64,000 nucleotides of DNA from Nocardia sp. CY41 (lineage in GTDB: Bacteria; Actinomycetota; Actinomycetes; Mycobacteriales; Mycobacteriaceae). Of the stretch, positions 8,997-16,582 are shown piece after piece (within the stretch, counting starts at the first letter, position 1; the number at the start of each line of letters is the position of its first letter). The stretch lies in the NCBI RefSeq assembly GCF_009829325.1, contig NZ_VUOS01000015.1, forward strand, positions 1-64,000, written 5' to 3'. A program made the position numbers and the translations under genes. The notes beneath the pieces are model-generated. The model had not been told where the DNA came from, ran no database searches, and saw only the letters and a program-made list of their open reading frames with translations.

Positions 8997-10613
8997 ATGT
9001 CGACGATCGCAACCTCGTCCGGCGGCAAGCCGGACGGCTCTTCTGCAAGTCCGCCGCGCGCGCGGCTGGTGCTGTTCCTGGTCAGCGGGGCCATCTTCAT
9101 GATGATGCTCGACCTGACCGTGGTCTCCGCCGCGCTGGCCGACATCCGCCGAGACTTCGACACCTCCATCGACGGACTGCAGTGGGTCATCGACGCGTAC
9201 GCCATTCCGATGGCGGGGCTGCTGCTGACCTTCGCCACGCTCGGCGACCGGTTCGGCCGGAAGCGGCTGTTCCTGGCGGGCATGACGGTGTTCACGGCGT
9301 CGTCGCTGGCGTTGGCGCTGGCCGGCACCATCCTGCAGCTGAACATCCTGCGGGCCGTGCAGAGCGTCGGCGCGGCGATGATCTTCGCGACGGCGTTGCC
9401 GCTGCTCGCGGTGGCCTACCCCGACCCGGCCAAGCGCGCGAAGGCCATCGGCGTCTACGGCGCCGTCATGGCGAGCGCGACCGTGGCGGGGCCGGTGCTC
9501 GGCGGCGCGCTGGTCACCCAGTTCGGCTGGCGCTCGATCTTCACCGTCAACGTCCCGATCGGCATCGTCCTCGGCGTGCTCGCCCTGCTCCGGATGCCCG
9601 AGTCGGCGCGGATGGCCGGGCGCAAGGCCGACTGGCCGGGTTCGCTGTTGCTCACCGGTGGCTTGGTGACGGGTGTCTTCGGGCTGACCCGCGGCAACGC
9701 GCTGGGCTGGACCTCGGGCACGGTGCTCGGGCTCGCCGCTGGGGCCGCGGTGCTGCTGACGGGGTTCGTGGCCTGGCAGTTCAAGGCCGAGCACCCGCTG
9801 CTCGACGTGTCGATGGTGCGCAAACGCGGCTTCACCGGCACGGCCGTCGTCTCGATCGGCCATATGGCGACGCTGATGGCCGCGAGCAACTACCTGGCGG
9901 TGTTCATGATCAACACGCTCGGCTACACGCCGCTGCAGATGGGACTGCGGTTGCTGCCGGTGAGCGGGGCCGCCCTGATCAGCGCGCCGCTGGCGATGGT
10001 GTTCGCGAAGCGGATTCCGTTCGCGGTCTCGCTGCCGGTCACGATGGCCTTCGTCGCGCTGGGCACCTGGCTGATCGGCGATTTCGATGCGGGCGATTCC
10101 TGGACGCATTTCCTGCCGGGACTGGTGATCGGCGGCCTCGGCCTCGGCGCGATCACGGCCGTCAACCAGGCGGCCTCGCTCACCTTCGCCTCCGACGAGA
10201 ACGCGGGCATGGCCAGCGCGACCTTCGGCACCCTCCGGCAAGTCGGTCTCGCGGTCGGGGTGGCCGGGCTGGGCGCGATGTTCAACCACGCGGCCCGCGG
10301 TTCCGCGGCCGACGGGCTCGATGCGCTACCCGGCGCTGTCCCGCCGGGACCGCGTGAGCAGTTCCTGGAGGCGGCGGGCTCCGGCGCGGGGCGCTCGGTG
10401 GCCGACGGGCTGCCCGCGCAGTTCCAGCCGATCGCGTCGGACCTGTCGCACATCGCGGCCTCCGCCTCGATCGACGGGCTCAACTCCATGATCGGCCTGG
10501 CCGCTGTGATCGGCGCCGTCGCGGTCCTCGCCTCCGCGCTCGCCTTCGGCGTGGATCATCTGCGCGGCACGAGAACTCCGGCCGAGCCCGCGCGGCGCAC
10601 GGAAGGGGCCTGA
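8997..10613 (+). CDS. MFS transporter, DHA2/EmrB type drug exporter
   Basis: The product is about 538 residues with around 14 hydrophobic segments, the size and layout of proton-driven DHA2 exporters such as EmrB/QacA. The motif-A loop GDRFGRKR lies after the second helix, and a motif-C-like segment rich in Gly and Pro (VAGPVLGGALV) lies in the fifth. The frame opens further upstream at 8868, but the ATG at 8997 has an AAGGAAG ribosome site just before it and begins a short polar N-terminus, so it is preferred. No regulator is adjacent. Its position near the NRPS might suggest peptide export or self-resistance, but that is only inference. Confidence 0.88.
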   Translation: MSTIATSSGGKPDGSSASPPRARLVLFLVSGAIFMMMLDLTVVSAALADIRRDFDTSIDGLQWVIDAYAIPMAGLLLTFATLGDRFGRKRLFLAGMTVFTASSLALALAGTILQLNILRAVQSVGAAMIFATALPLLAVAYPDPAKRAKAIGVYGAVMASATVAGPVLGGALVTQFGWRSIFTVNVPIGIVLGVLALLRMPESARMAGRKADWPGSLLLTGGLVTGVFGLTRGNALGWTSGTVLGLAAGAAVLLTGFVAWQFKAEHPLLDVSMVRKRGFTGTAVVSIGHMATLMAASNYLAVFMINTLGYTPLQMGLRLLPVSGAALISAPLAMVFAKRIPFAVSLPVTMAFVALGTWLIGDFDAGDSWTHFLPGLVIGGLGLGAITAVNQAASLTFASDENAGMASATFGTLRQVGLAVGVAGLGAMFNHAARGSAADGLDALPGAVPPGPREQFLEAAGSGAGRSVADGLPAQFQPIASDLSHIAASASIDGLNSMIGLAAVIGAVAVLASALAFGVDHLRGTRTPAEPARRTEGA

Positions 10614-10645
10614 CCCGTCAGCCTCGCACCGGCGTAAACGGGATT

Positions 10646-10705
10646 CGCGAATGGCACATGGTCGAGACAGAGTGCGAGAGAGCTCTCCACCATGTGCCAC
10701 TCGCG
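10646..10705. repeat. Long inverted repeat between convergent genes, probable bidirectional terminator
   Basis: Arms at 10646-10662 and 10689-10705 are complementary over 17 bp with one mismatch (core TGGCACATGGT / ACCATGTGCCA), around a 26-nt loop. It lies exactly between the MFS gene (ends 10613) and the tautomerase/YHS gene on the other strand (ends 10716). The stem is unusually long for a simple terminator. Confidence 0.7.
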
Positions 10706-10715
10706 GTTGTCCTGC

Positions 10716-11330
10716 TCAGCGCGGGACGGCGTGGTCTTCGGCGAATACTTTGCGGCAGGCCGGGGCACAGAAGGCGTAGTCGGTGCCGTCGTGGGTGAGA
10801 GTGAAGCGGGCGGTGGCGAGGTCGACGGTCATGCCGCAGACGGGGTCGACGGCATGACCTTCCGGGGCTTCGGGCCGGTCGCCGGAGGCGCGGAAGTCCT
10901 CCGTCATCAGTTTGGTGATCTCGGTGGTGGTGAGCGGGTGGCCGAAAGCGCCGAAGTTGTTCTCGCGCAGGCCGACGATCTGGACCACACAGTGCGGCGC
11001 GCGGGTCATGCGGGCGGGGTCCGCCTCGCATTCGGCGATGGCATGGGTGACGAGCGGGATGACGTGGCGGCCGAACTCGCTGTTGTTGGCCCAGGATCCG
11101 GGCACCGTGATGCGCGCCAGGTAGCGTGGCGCGTCGTCCAGGGCGGGGCCGCCGGTCGCCCACACCTCGGCGTCGCGCACCAGCACATGGGTCAGTTCAC
11201 GGGCTTTGGCCAGCACCGCGTCCGGTGCGGCCGGTTCGGTGGTGAGGTCGCGCAAGACGCGTTCGGCGAGGGCGCGTTTGCGGTCGGCGGTCCAAGTGCG
11301 GTCGGAAACGAACAGTTCCACTGTCATCAT
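10716..11330 (-). CDS. Tautomerase-like protein with C-terminal YHS metal-binding domain
   Basis: The protein has 204 residues. Residues 1-140 resemble the actinobacterial tautomerase family (PHCVVQIVGLRENNFGAFG), but no proline follows the initiator, so the catalytic Pro1 of 4-oxalocrotonate tautomerases appears absent. Residues about 160-200 form a YHS domain with DPVCGM and FCAPACRKVF, whose cysteines usually bind a metal. The start at 11330 is supported by a 4-nt ATGA overlap with the stop of the upstream gene, so the two are translationally coupled. It is the last gene of a three-gene operon read from 12363 downward. The role is unknown; sensing or detoxifying metals or electrophiles is a guess. 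Confidence 0.7.
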   Translation of the reverse strand: MMTVELFVSDRTWTADRKRALAERVLRDLTTEPAAPDAVLAKARELTHVLVRDAEVWATGGPALDDAPRYLARITVPGSWANNSEFGRHVIPLVTHAIAECEADPARMTRAPHCVVQIVGLRENNFGAFGHPLTTTEITKLMTEDFRASGDRPEAPEGHAVDPVCGMTVDLATARFTLTHDGTDYAFCAPACRKVFAEDHAVPR

Positions 11331-11809
11331 GGGCGGGCTTCTTTCGCGGGGAGCAGCGTCGTCGCCACGACGAGGAGGAAGGCGACCAGCGCGCACGCGG
11401 TGCGCGCGAAGTGGAAGGCCTCCCAGCGGCCGAGGATGTCGGCGTAGTCGGCCGGGGGGCCACTGATGGCCCATACCTTGATCTTCTGATTGATCGGGAC
11501 ATTGCCGAGGCGGGTGATGAGGAAGGCCGCTACGGCGAGCGCGCTCGCTGTGGCAGCGAGCACGCGCAATCGGCCGGTGGAGCGGATGGCGAGCACGAGT
11601 GTGCTGAGAATGGTCAGGCCCATCAGGGATTGCATGACCACACCGTTCACGCTCATCAGCGCGGTGTGGAAGGTGAAGCGCACGTCCAGCGGGACTCTGC
11701 GGAAAGCGTAGACCACGTTGACCGCCCCATAGCCGAACGCTCCGGCGAGCAATCCAGCGGGAAGCAGCGCGAACGCCCGGGCGAGAAGCGGTCTTTCGGC
11801 AATCCTCAT
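11327..11809 (-). CDS. DUF1772-like integral membrane protein
   Basis: The product is 160 residues with four hydrophobic segments. A Trp-Glu-x-Phe-His segment (GRWEAFHFART) precedes the last helix, and NVPIN-x-KI lies in the loop before it. This is the layout of the DUF1772/anthrone-oxygenase-like family, found in polyketide and detoxification loci. Start and stop both overlap neighbours by ATGA (11806-11809 and 11327-11330), making it the tightly coupled middle gene of the operon. An oxygenase-like or membrane redox role is possible but unproven. Confidence 0.7.
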   Translation of the reverse strand: MRIAERPLLARAFALLPAGLLAGAFGYGAVNVVYAFRRVPLDVRFTFHTALMSVNGVVMQSLMGLTILSTLVLAIRSTGRLRVLAATASALAVAAFLITRLGNVPINQKIKVWAISGPPADYADILGRWEAFHFARTACALVAFLLVVATTLLPAKEARP

Positions 11810-12363
11810 GCGTGCCGCTCCGCCGGAACGAGCGCGAGGAGTTCGTCGACCGACCACTGGTCGTACACATGCGTGCCGTATTTCGCGGCGAGCACGCGTC
11901 CGTCGGGGGAGATCAGGAAATCCGCGGGCAATCCGAGACTGCCGCCCTCGGGCGCGGTCGGCGGTGCAGCCTGTTTGCGGCGCAGCGCCGCGTAGGCATC
12001 GTGGGCCACGCCGCGCAGGATGGCGGGCCAGCCGCGCGGGTCGAGCAACGCGCGGGGCGAGGTCTCGACGCCGAATTCGCGGTAGAGCTTCCGCTCCGGA
12101 TCGGCGATCACGTCCAGCGGCAGTTCGGCGGTGTACTTGCGCAATTCCGCCGCGCTGGAATGGAACACGACGACTTCGCGGATGCCCGCGGCGGTGATCT
12201 CCGCGTGACGCGTGACGATCGAGCGCAGGTGCAGGTTGCATACGGGGCATCCGGCGAACCGCCGGAATTGCAGGTGGATCAGACGATCCGGGTCCGGCAC
12301 CGGGATCTGCGCACCGGAGACGGTGATCAGCATTCGGTCCGAGACAGCGCTCGGCAGCGACAT
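11806..12363 (-). CDS. Peroxiredoxin-like (AhpC/TSA fold) protein
   Basis: The protein has 185 residues with a thioredoxin-like fold signature. GCPVCNLHLRS near residue 38 carries a CxxC at the expected active-site position. PADFLISPDGRVLAAKYG near residue 146 matches the AhpC/TSA C-terminal half. Such proteins reduce peroxides or act as thiol oxidoreductases in the cytoplasm. It is the first gene of the operon with the DUF1772 and tautomerase-YHS genes, and it faces a TetR regulator across a short intergenic region with inverted repeats. A role in oxidative or electrophile stress fits the grouping. Confidence 0.75.
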   Translation of the reverse strand: MSLPSAVSDRMLITVSGAQIPVPDPDRLIHLQFRRFAGCPVCNLHLRSIVTRHAEITAAGIREVVVFHSSAAELRKYTAELPLDVIADPERKLYREFGVETSPRALLDPRGWPAILRGVAHDAYAALRRKQAAPPTAPEGGSLGLPADFLISPDGRVLAAKYGTHVYDQWSVDELLALVPAERHA

Positions 12364-12377
12364 CGGGGGCTCCTTTC

Positions 12378-12400
12378 GTAGGTGTACCTTGTACGCCTAC
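12378..12400. promoter_or_regulatory. Probable TetR operator, site 1
   Basis: A 10-bp inverted repeat (GTAGGTGTAC / GTACGCCTAC, 3-nt spacer, one mismatch) lies 15 nt upstream of the peroxiredoxin-like gene and 36 nt before the divergent TetR gene. The position and symmetry fit autoregulation plus control of the operon. Confidence 0.7.
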
Positions 12401-12411
12401 GACCAGTATGC

Positions 12412-12426
12412 GCGTAACGCGTACGC
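12412..12426. promoter_or_regulatory. Probable TetR operator, site 2
   Basis: GCGTA / TACGC arms with a 5-nt spacer lie just before the GTG start of the TetR gene (12436). The GTACGC half-site is shared with site 1, so both may bind the same repressor. Confidence 0.5.
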
Positions 12427-12435
12427 TGTCAATCC

Positions 12436-13047
12436 GTGCCCCGCCCCCGTTCGCTGACCACCGCCGATCTCGCCGCGGCGGCCCTCGCCGTGCTCGATCG
12501 CGAAGGGTTGTCCGCTCTGACCATGCGCGCGGTGGCCAAGGAACTGGGCATGGCCACCATGGCCCTGTACCGCTACGTCCGCGACCGCGACGAATTGGAG
12601 GTCCTGGTGGCGGATCAGGTGTTCGCCGCGATCGACACGTCGCTGCCGGAGGGAAGCGACTGGCGGGAGCGGGCGACGGTCCTGATGGCGAACATCCGGG
12701 ACGGATTCTCGGCCCACCCGGCCGCCGTGCCGATCGTGCTGCGGCGTCGGCAGTCGTCGGTCGAATCGCTGCGCGTGATGGAAGCGATGCTCGCGGTGCT
12801 CACCGAGGGAGGTTTCACCGGCAGTGCCCGCGTCATCGCCCAGCGCACGCTGGTCGCCTTCCTGATCGGCTACCTCCAGAACAAGCACTACGCGCCGCTG
12901 CGCGGGCAGGGGACGATCGTGCTGGCCGACCTGCCCGCGGAGCGGTACCCGCATCTGGCGCAGACCGCGGGTCAGGCCAAGACCATGTCGGCCGACGAGG
13001 AATTCCGCGGCGGCGTCGAGATCATGCTGCGCGGGCTCCGGCCCTAG
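12436..13047 (+). CDS. TetR-family transcriptional regulator
   Basis: The protein has 203 residues. Residues 8-55 form a TetR helix-turn-helix ending in LGMATMALYRYVRDRDEL. The rest is a helical ligand-binding domain resembling class TetR_C proteins (TLVAFLIGYLQNK). The start is a GTG with no clear ribosome site and a short leader, as is common in this group. It is divergent from the peroxiredoxin-like operon, with two inverted repeats between them, so it most likely represses that operon and itself. Its 3' end overlaps the convergent GDSL hydrolase gene by 26 bp. Confidence 0.85.
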   Translation: MPRPRSLTTADLAAAALAVLDREGLSALTMRAVAKELGMATMALYRYVRDRDELEVLVADQVFAAIDTSLPEGSDWRERATVLMANIRDGFSAHPAAVPIVLRRRQSSVESLRVMEAMLAVLTEGGFTGSARVIAQRTLVAFLIGYLQNKHYAPLRGQGTIVLADLPAERYPHLAQTAGQAKTMSADEEFRGGVEIMLRGLRP

Positions 13048-14194
13048 CGGCGCGGTCGTCGGCCGAAAGCGCTGCCAGGTCGATGGTTTCGGCCATCGCC
13101 CGAGCCCCGGCGTCGTTGAGGTGCATGCCGTCGCCGCTGTCGAACTCGGGACGGATGAAGCCGGGACGCTGTGGGTCCTCCACCGCCCGCGCCACGTCGA
13201 ACACCGAGTCGAAGACATCGGTGCCGCGTAGCCACTCGTTCACCCGCCGACGGGCGGGCTGCGCCACGTCGACGTGCAGACCTTCGTAGATGACGCCGGC
13301 GTAGGGGCCGATCGTGGCGGCGTGGACGGTGAGCCCCGCCGCGTGGGCCCGCCGCGCGAGGGCCGTGAAGCCCGCGATCAGTTCCTCGGCGGTCGCCGGC
13401 GGTTGCCCGAGCATGCCGCCCAGGCTCAGATCGTTGATGCCGAAATTGATCAGCACGCTGGTGACACCGGGAACGTCGAGCACGTCGCGGTCGAAGCGCG
13501 CCAGGCCGGACTCGCCCACCTGGTCGGTCAGCAGCCGGTTGCCGGCGATGCCCTGGTTGACCACCCAGCCGCGGTCCAGTCGCGCGTTGAGGACGTCCAC
13601 CGACCGCCGGTTGGCGCCGAGCGTGGTGCCGACGCCTTCGAACCAGGAATCGCCGAATGCCACGGCCACCGGGGTTCCCGCGGGTGCGAGCACGTCGACG
13701 CCGGCCACGTAGAACCGGACGGGAACCTCCTCGACGGTGCCGAGCGCGGCCTCGGAGGCGACGTCGCCGTCCGCGATGTACGCGGTTTCGGCGGGCTGGT
13801 GCGAGAAGGTCGCCACCTCGGTGGGTCCGGGGAGGTAGAGGCTCAACGCCAGATCCGTTCCCGCGGAGACGGCCAGCTCCACCGGGTCGCTGAACACTTC
13901 GCCGCCTGCCGGGACAACGACCTGCTCGGCGCCGCCGAACCGGAGGGTGGTGTCGGTCTCGGCGACGATCTCGCTGCCGGTCTTGCGCAAGGCGACTCGT
14001 GCCGCGCCGACCGTCAACGGCGCCGTCCCATAGCGGTTGGTCAGCCCGATCCGCACGTGCGAACCGCCGCCCGCCAGGTGCAGGACCTGGCGCACTGTCT
14101 GGTCGCGGAAGGCGCGCGACTCGGCGAACTTGATCTGCTCGTCCGGGCGGATCACGGCGGTGCGGAATCCGGCGATCCAGGCGGTCGACGACAT
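13022..14194 (-). CDS. SGNH/GDSL-family hydrolase
   Basis: The protein has 390 residues. An N-terminal beta-rich domain (about 1-165) precedes an SGNH hydrolase domain with all blocks visible. These are AFGDSWFEG with the catalytic Ser, NQGIAGNRLL, INFGINDLSLGG, and DGMHLNDAGARA with the catalytic Asp and His. This architecture is typical of actinobacterial carbohydrate or lipid esterases. There is no obvious signal peptide. The start at 14194 has a GGAGG site five bases upstream; an in-frame ATG 12 bases earlier overlaps that site and is less likely. It is divergent from a MarR regulator. Confidence 0.87.
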   Translation of the reverse strand: MSSTAWIAGFRTAVIRPDEQIKFAESRAFRDQTVRQVLHLAGGGSHVRIGLTNRYGTAPLTVGAARVALRKTGSEIVAETDTTLRFGGAEQVVVPAGGEVFSDPVELAVSAGTDLALSLYLPGPTEVATFSHQPAETAYIADGDVASEAALGTVEEVPVRFYVAGVDVLAPAGTPVAVAFGDSWFEGVGTTLGANRRSVDVLNARLDRGWVVNQGIAGNRLLTDQVGESGLARFDRDVLDVPGVTSVLINFGINDLSLGGMLGQPPATAEELIAGFTALARRAHAAGLTVHAATIGPYAGVIYEGLHVDVAQPARRRVNEWLRGTDVFDSVFDVARAVEDPQRPGFIRPEFDSGDGMHLNDAGARAMAETIDLAALSADDRAARAGARAA

Positions 14195-14224
14195 GAGAAC
14201 CTCCATTAGTTGCTTCGAGGAATA

Positions 14225-14236
14225 ATGCGTATGCAT
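14225..14236. promoter_or_regulatory. Candidate MarR operator
   Basis: ATGC-GTAT-GCAT, a 12-bp inverted repeat in an AT-rich patch, lies between the divergent GDSL hydrolase (start 14194) and MarR gene (start 14303). Its position fits a shared operator; the symmetry is short. Confidence 0.45.
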
Positions 14237-14302
14237 ATTTCTACGCCAAAGTCTTCCTCGTGTCAACTATCCGCACGGCAACAATCCGGGTAGGTTCACC
14301 TC

Positions 14303-14776
14303 ATGGACATGAACGAGCTGTTCGACGATCCGCGTCTGACGACGATGGGCCTGTTCTTCGAGGCGTACGCCGGCGTGGTCACCAAGCTGGAGCCGGTGTG
14401 GAAGGCGCACGGCCTGTCCGGGCTGGATGTGAACGCCCTGATGCGGCTGAGCCGTTCGGCGGGGCGGCGGCTGCGCATGTCGGAGCTGGCGGTGCAGACC
14501 GCGCTGTCCACCAGCGGCGTCACCCGGCTGGTCGATCGTCTGGCGCGCGGCGAGCTGGTGGTGCGCGAGCTGGATCCCGGGGACCGGCGTGGCGCCTACG
14601 CGGTGCTCACCGAAGCGGGTGCGGCGCGGCTCGCGCAGGTGCTGCCGGACTATCTCGCCGCCGTCGACCGCTGGCTCGTCGGGTTGCTCACGCCAGAGCA
14701 ACTCGCGGCGTTGTCCGAGGCGTTGCGCATCGTCCGGGACGCCTCCAACCCGGAGGCGACGTTCCGGGTGGACTGA
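14303..14776 (+). CDS. MarR-family transcriptional regulator
   Basis: The protein has 157 residues. A winged helix spans about 45-110, with the recognition region LRMSELAVQTALSTSGVTRLVDRL and the wing ELDPGDRRGAYAVLTEAG, where the DxR pair is diagnostic of MarR proteins. Such proteins dimerize and usually repress neighbouring genes until a phenolic or other ligand binds. It is divergent from the GDSL hydrolase, which is its most likely target. It ends three bases before a convergent TetR gene. Confidence 0.87.
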   Translation: MDMNELFDDPRLTTMGLFFEAYAGVVTKLEPVWKAHGLSGLDVNALMRLSRSAGRRLRMSELAVQTALSTSGVTRLVDRLARGELVVRELDPGDRRGAYAVLTEAGAARLAQVLPDYLAAVDRWLVGLLTPEQLAALSEALRIVRDASNPEATFRVD

Positions 14777-14779
14777 GTG

Positions 14780-15433
14780 TCAGTCCGGTTTCTCGGTGAG
14801 CAGTCGTTCCAGGCCGTCCAGGATCAGTTCCAGGCCGAACCCGAAATCGGCGATACCCGAGTGCTTTCCGTCGATCACCAGCTGAGCGAGCGCGTTCATG
14901 TGTGGATACTCCTCGGCGGGGATGAGCGTTAAGAACTGTTGTGCGGCGGAGGAGTATTCGGCCGGTTGTAGCGGAAAGTTCAGCTCCTGCAAGGTGAAGC
15001 CGTAGAGGTGACTGTCCAGCGCGTTCCAGGCACGGTCTGCTTCGGGCAACGAGAAACCGGCCTCGCGCAGGCAGCCGACGGTGGCGTCGATGTAGCGCAG
15101 CATGGCCGGGCCGACGTTGATCCTGGTGCCGATCAGCCCGGTTGCCCACGGATGACGCAGCAGCACCTCGTGGGCCGATATCGACCTGGCGCGCAAGGCG
15201 GCCTTCCAGTCGCCGCCGACGGCGGGCGGGGCCATCTCCGCGATCACCAGATCGGCGATGCCGTCGAGCAGGTCGTCCTTGTTGCGCACGTGGTTGTACA
15301 GCGACATCGCCTCGACGCCGAGCGTCTGCGCCAGCCGTCGCATGGACAGCGCTGCCAGTCCGTGCTCGTCGGCGAGCCGGACGGCGGCGCGCAGCACCGC
15401 GTCCCTGGTGAGCGGCGCGCGAGCCTCGGGCAT
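14780..15433 (-). CDS. TetR-family regulator with TetR_C-type ligand domain
   Basis: The protein has 217 residues. The helix-turn-helix at about 8-55 ends in LGVEAMSLYNHVRNKDDLLD, characteristic of the tetracycline-repressor subgroup. The C-terminal region (SHLYGFTLQELNFP; AEEYPHMNALAQL) matches the TetR_C family. The start at 15433 has a GAGAGGA site. Two near-identical operators lie between it and the divergent quinone oxidoreductase gene, so autoregulation and control of that gene are likely. Confidence 0.87.
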   Translation of the reverse strand: MPEARAPLTRDAVLRAAVRLADEHGLAALSMRRLAQTLGVEAMSLYNHVRNKDDLLDGIADLVIAEMAPPAVGGDWKAALRARSISAHEVLLRHPWATGLIGTRINVGPAMLRYIDATVGCLREAGFSLPEADRAWNALDSHLYGFTLQELNFPLQPAEYSSAAQQFLTLIPAEEYPHMNALAQLVIDGKHSGIADFGFGLELILDGLERLLTEKPD

Positions 15434-15450
15434 GGATTCCTCTCTTGACG

Positions 15451-15467
15451 CACTTACGGTGTAAGCG
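15451..15467. promoter_or_regulatory. TetR operator copy 1
   Basis: CACTTAC-GGT-GTAAGCG is a 17-bp inverted repeat with one mismatch, 17 nt upstream of the TetR start. It is nearly identical to copy 2, with centres 34 bp apart (about three helical turns). Confidence 0.8.
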
Positions 15468-15484
15468 TACCGTCGGCGCTCTCG

Positions 15485-15501
15485 CACTTACGCTGTAAGT
15501 G
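15485..15501. promoter_or_regulatory. TetR operator copy 2
   Basis: CACTTAC-GCT-GTAAGTG is a perfect 7-bp-arm inverted repeat, 22 nt upstream of the quinone oxidoreductase start. With copy 1 it forms a tandem operator over both divergent promoters. Confidence 0.85.
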
Positions 15502-15523
15502 CCCTGCGCAGACGAGGAACGTC

Positions 15524-16582
15524 ATGTCCGAGGCAGACCGCCCGCAATCCACCCCCGAGTGCGCGACGATGACCGCGATCGTCGCCCCGCGCTACGGCTC
15601 CAGCGAAGTTCTGCGAACGCAGCAGGTGCCGCGACCCGCCGTGGGCGCGGGTGAGGTGCTCGTTCGGGTGCGCGCGGCGGCGGTGTGCAGCGGCGACGTG
15701 CACCTGCTCACCGGCAAGCCGTACGCCATCCGGCTCGGTTTCGGGCTGCGCAGGCCGAAAGACCCCGTCATCGGCCATGATTTCGCAGGTGACGTGGTGG
15801 AGGCCGGGCCGGAAGCAGGCGAATTCACCGCCGGCGACGCGGTGTTCGGTGCGGTGGACGCGGGCGCGTTCGCCGAATACGTGCGCGTCCCGATCGAGCG
15901 ACTCGCCCGGGTGCCCGCCGGGCTGACCATGGCGGAGGCCGCCGCCCTGCCGGACGCGGGAATGACCGCGCTGCAGGGCTTGCGGGACGTCGGCGGGTTG
16001 CGCGCCGGGCAGGCGGTATTGATCAACGGCGCCTCCGGCGGCGTCGGAACGACCGCGGTCCAAGTCGCCAAGGCGCTCGGCGCCGAGGTGACGGCGGTCT
16101 GCAGCACGCGCCACGTCGAGGTGGTGCGCTCGCTGGGCGCAGATCGGGTGATCGACTACACCACCGCGGATTTCACGCGCGAGCCGGGCCGCTACGACGT
16201 GCTACTCGATCTGGTGGGCAACCGAGCGCTGACCGCCTGCCGCCGGGTGCTCGCGCCGGAAGGCGTCTTCGTCTCCTCGGCGGGGGTGCCCGGCGGAGAC
16301 TGGGTCGGACCACTGGTGTGGGTCGCCAAGGTGATGTTGACCGGCCTGGTGGTGAGCCAGACCATGCGGCCTCTGCTCATGCGGCCGCGCCGGGCGGACC
16401 TCGAGTTCCTGGCCGGGCTGGCCGCCGAGGGAAAGCTGCGCCCGGTGATCGAACGCCGCCATCCCCTGGTCGCGGCCTCCGCGGCGGTGGGCCACGTCGC
16501 CGACGGACACGCCCAGGGAAAGACGGTGATCGTTGTCCACGATCATCCTGCCCGGACCGCGCCTGCTCGCTCGGCGAGGTAA
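15524..16582 (+). CDS. Zinc-free MDR-family NAD(P)-dependent quinone oxidoreductase/alcohol dehydrogenase
   Basis: The protein has 352 residues. An N-terminal GroES-like domain (GEVLVRVRAAAVCSGD; GHDFAGDVVEAG) precedes a Rossmann domain with the NADPH-binding loop NGASGGVGTTAVQVAK near residue 168. The zinc ligands of alcohol dehydrogenases are missing, as in quinone oxidoreductases and RTN4IP1-like enzymes. The first ATG has a GAGGAA site; another Met at residue 16 could also serve. It is divergent from a TetR gene over paired operators, so its substrate, perhaps a quinone or reactive enone, is likely related to the inducer. The 3' end overlaps the convergent next gene by 40 bp. Confidence 0.85.
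   Translation: MSEADRPQSTPECATMTAIVAPRYGSSEVLRTQQVPRPAVGAGEVLVRVRAAAVCSGDVHLLTGKPYAIRLGFGLRRPKDPVIGHDFAGDVVEAGPEAGEFTAGDAVFGAVDAGAFAEYVRVPIERLARVPAGLTMAEAAALPDAGMTALQGLRDVGGLRAGQAVLINGASGGVGTTAVQVAKALGAEVTAVCSTRHVEVVRSLGADRVIDYTTADFTREPGRYDVLLDLVGNRALTACRRVLAPEGVFVSSAGVPGGDWVGPLVWVAKVMLTGLVVSQTMRPLLMRPRRADLEFLAGLAAEGKLRPVIERRHPLVAASAAVGHVADGHAQGKTVIVVHDHPARTAPARSAR

Noticed and set aside
10716..11870. Longer 384-residue reading of the tautomerase-YHS gene
   Set aside because: The extra N-terminus lies out of frame over the DUF1772 gene, which has its own membrane segments and ATGA-coupled start and stop.
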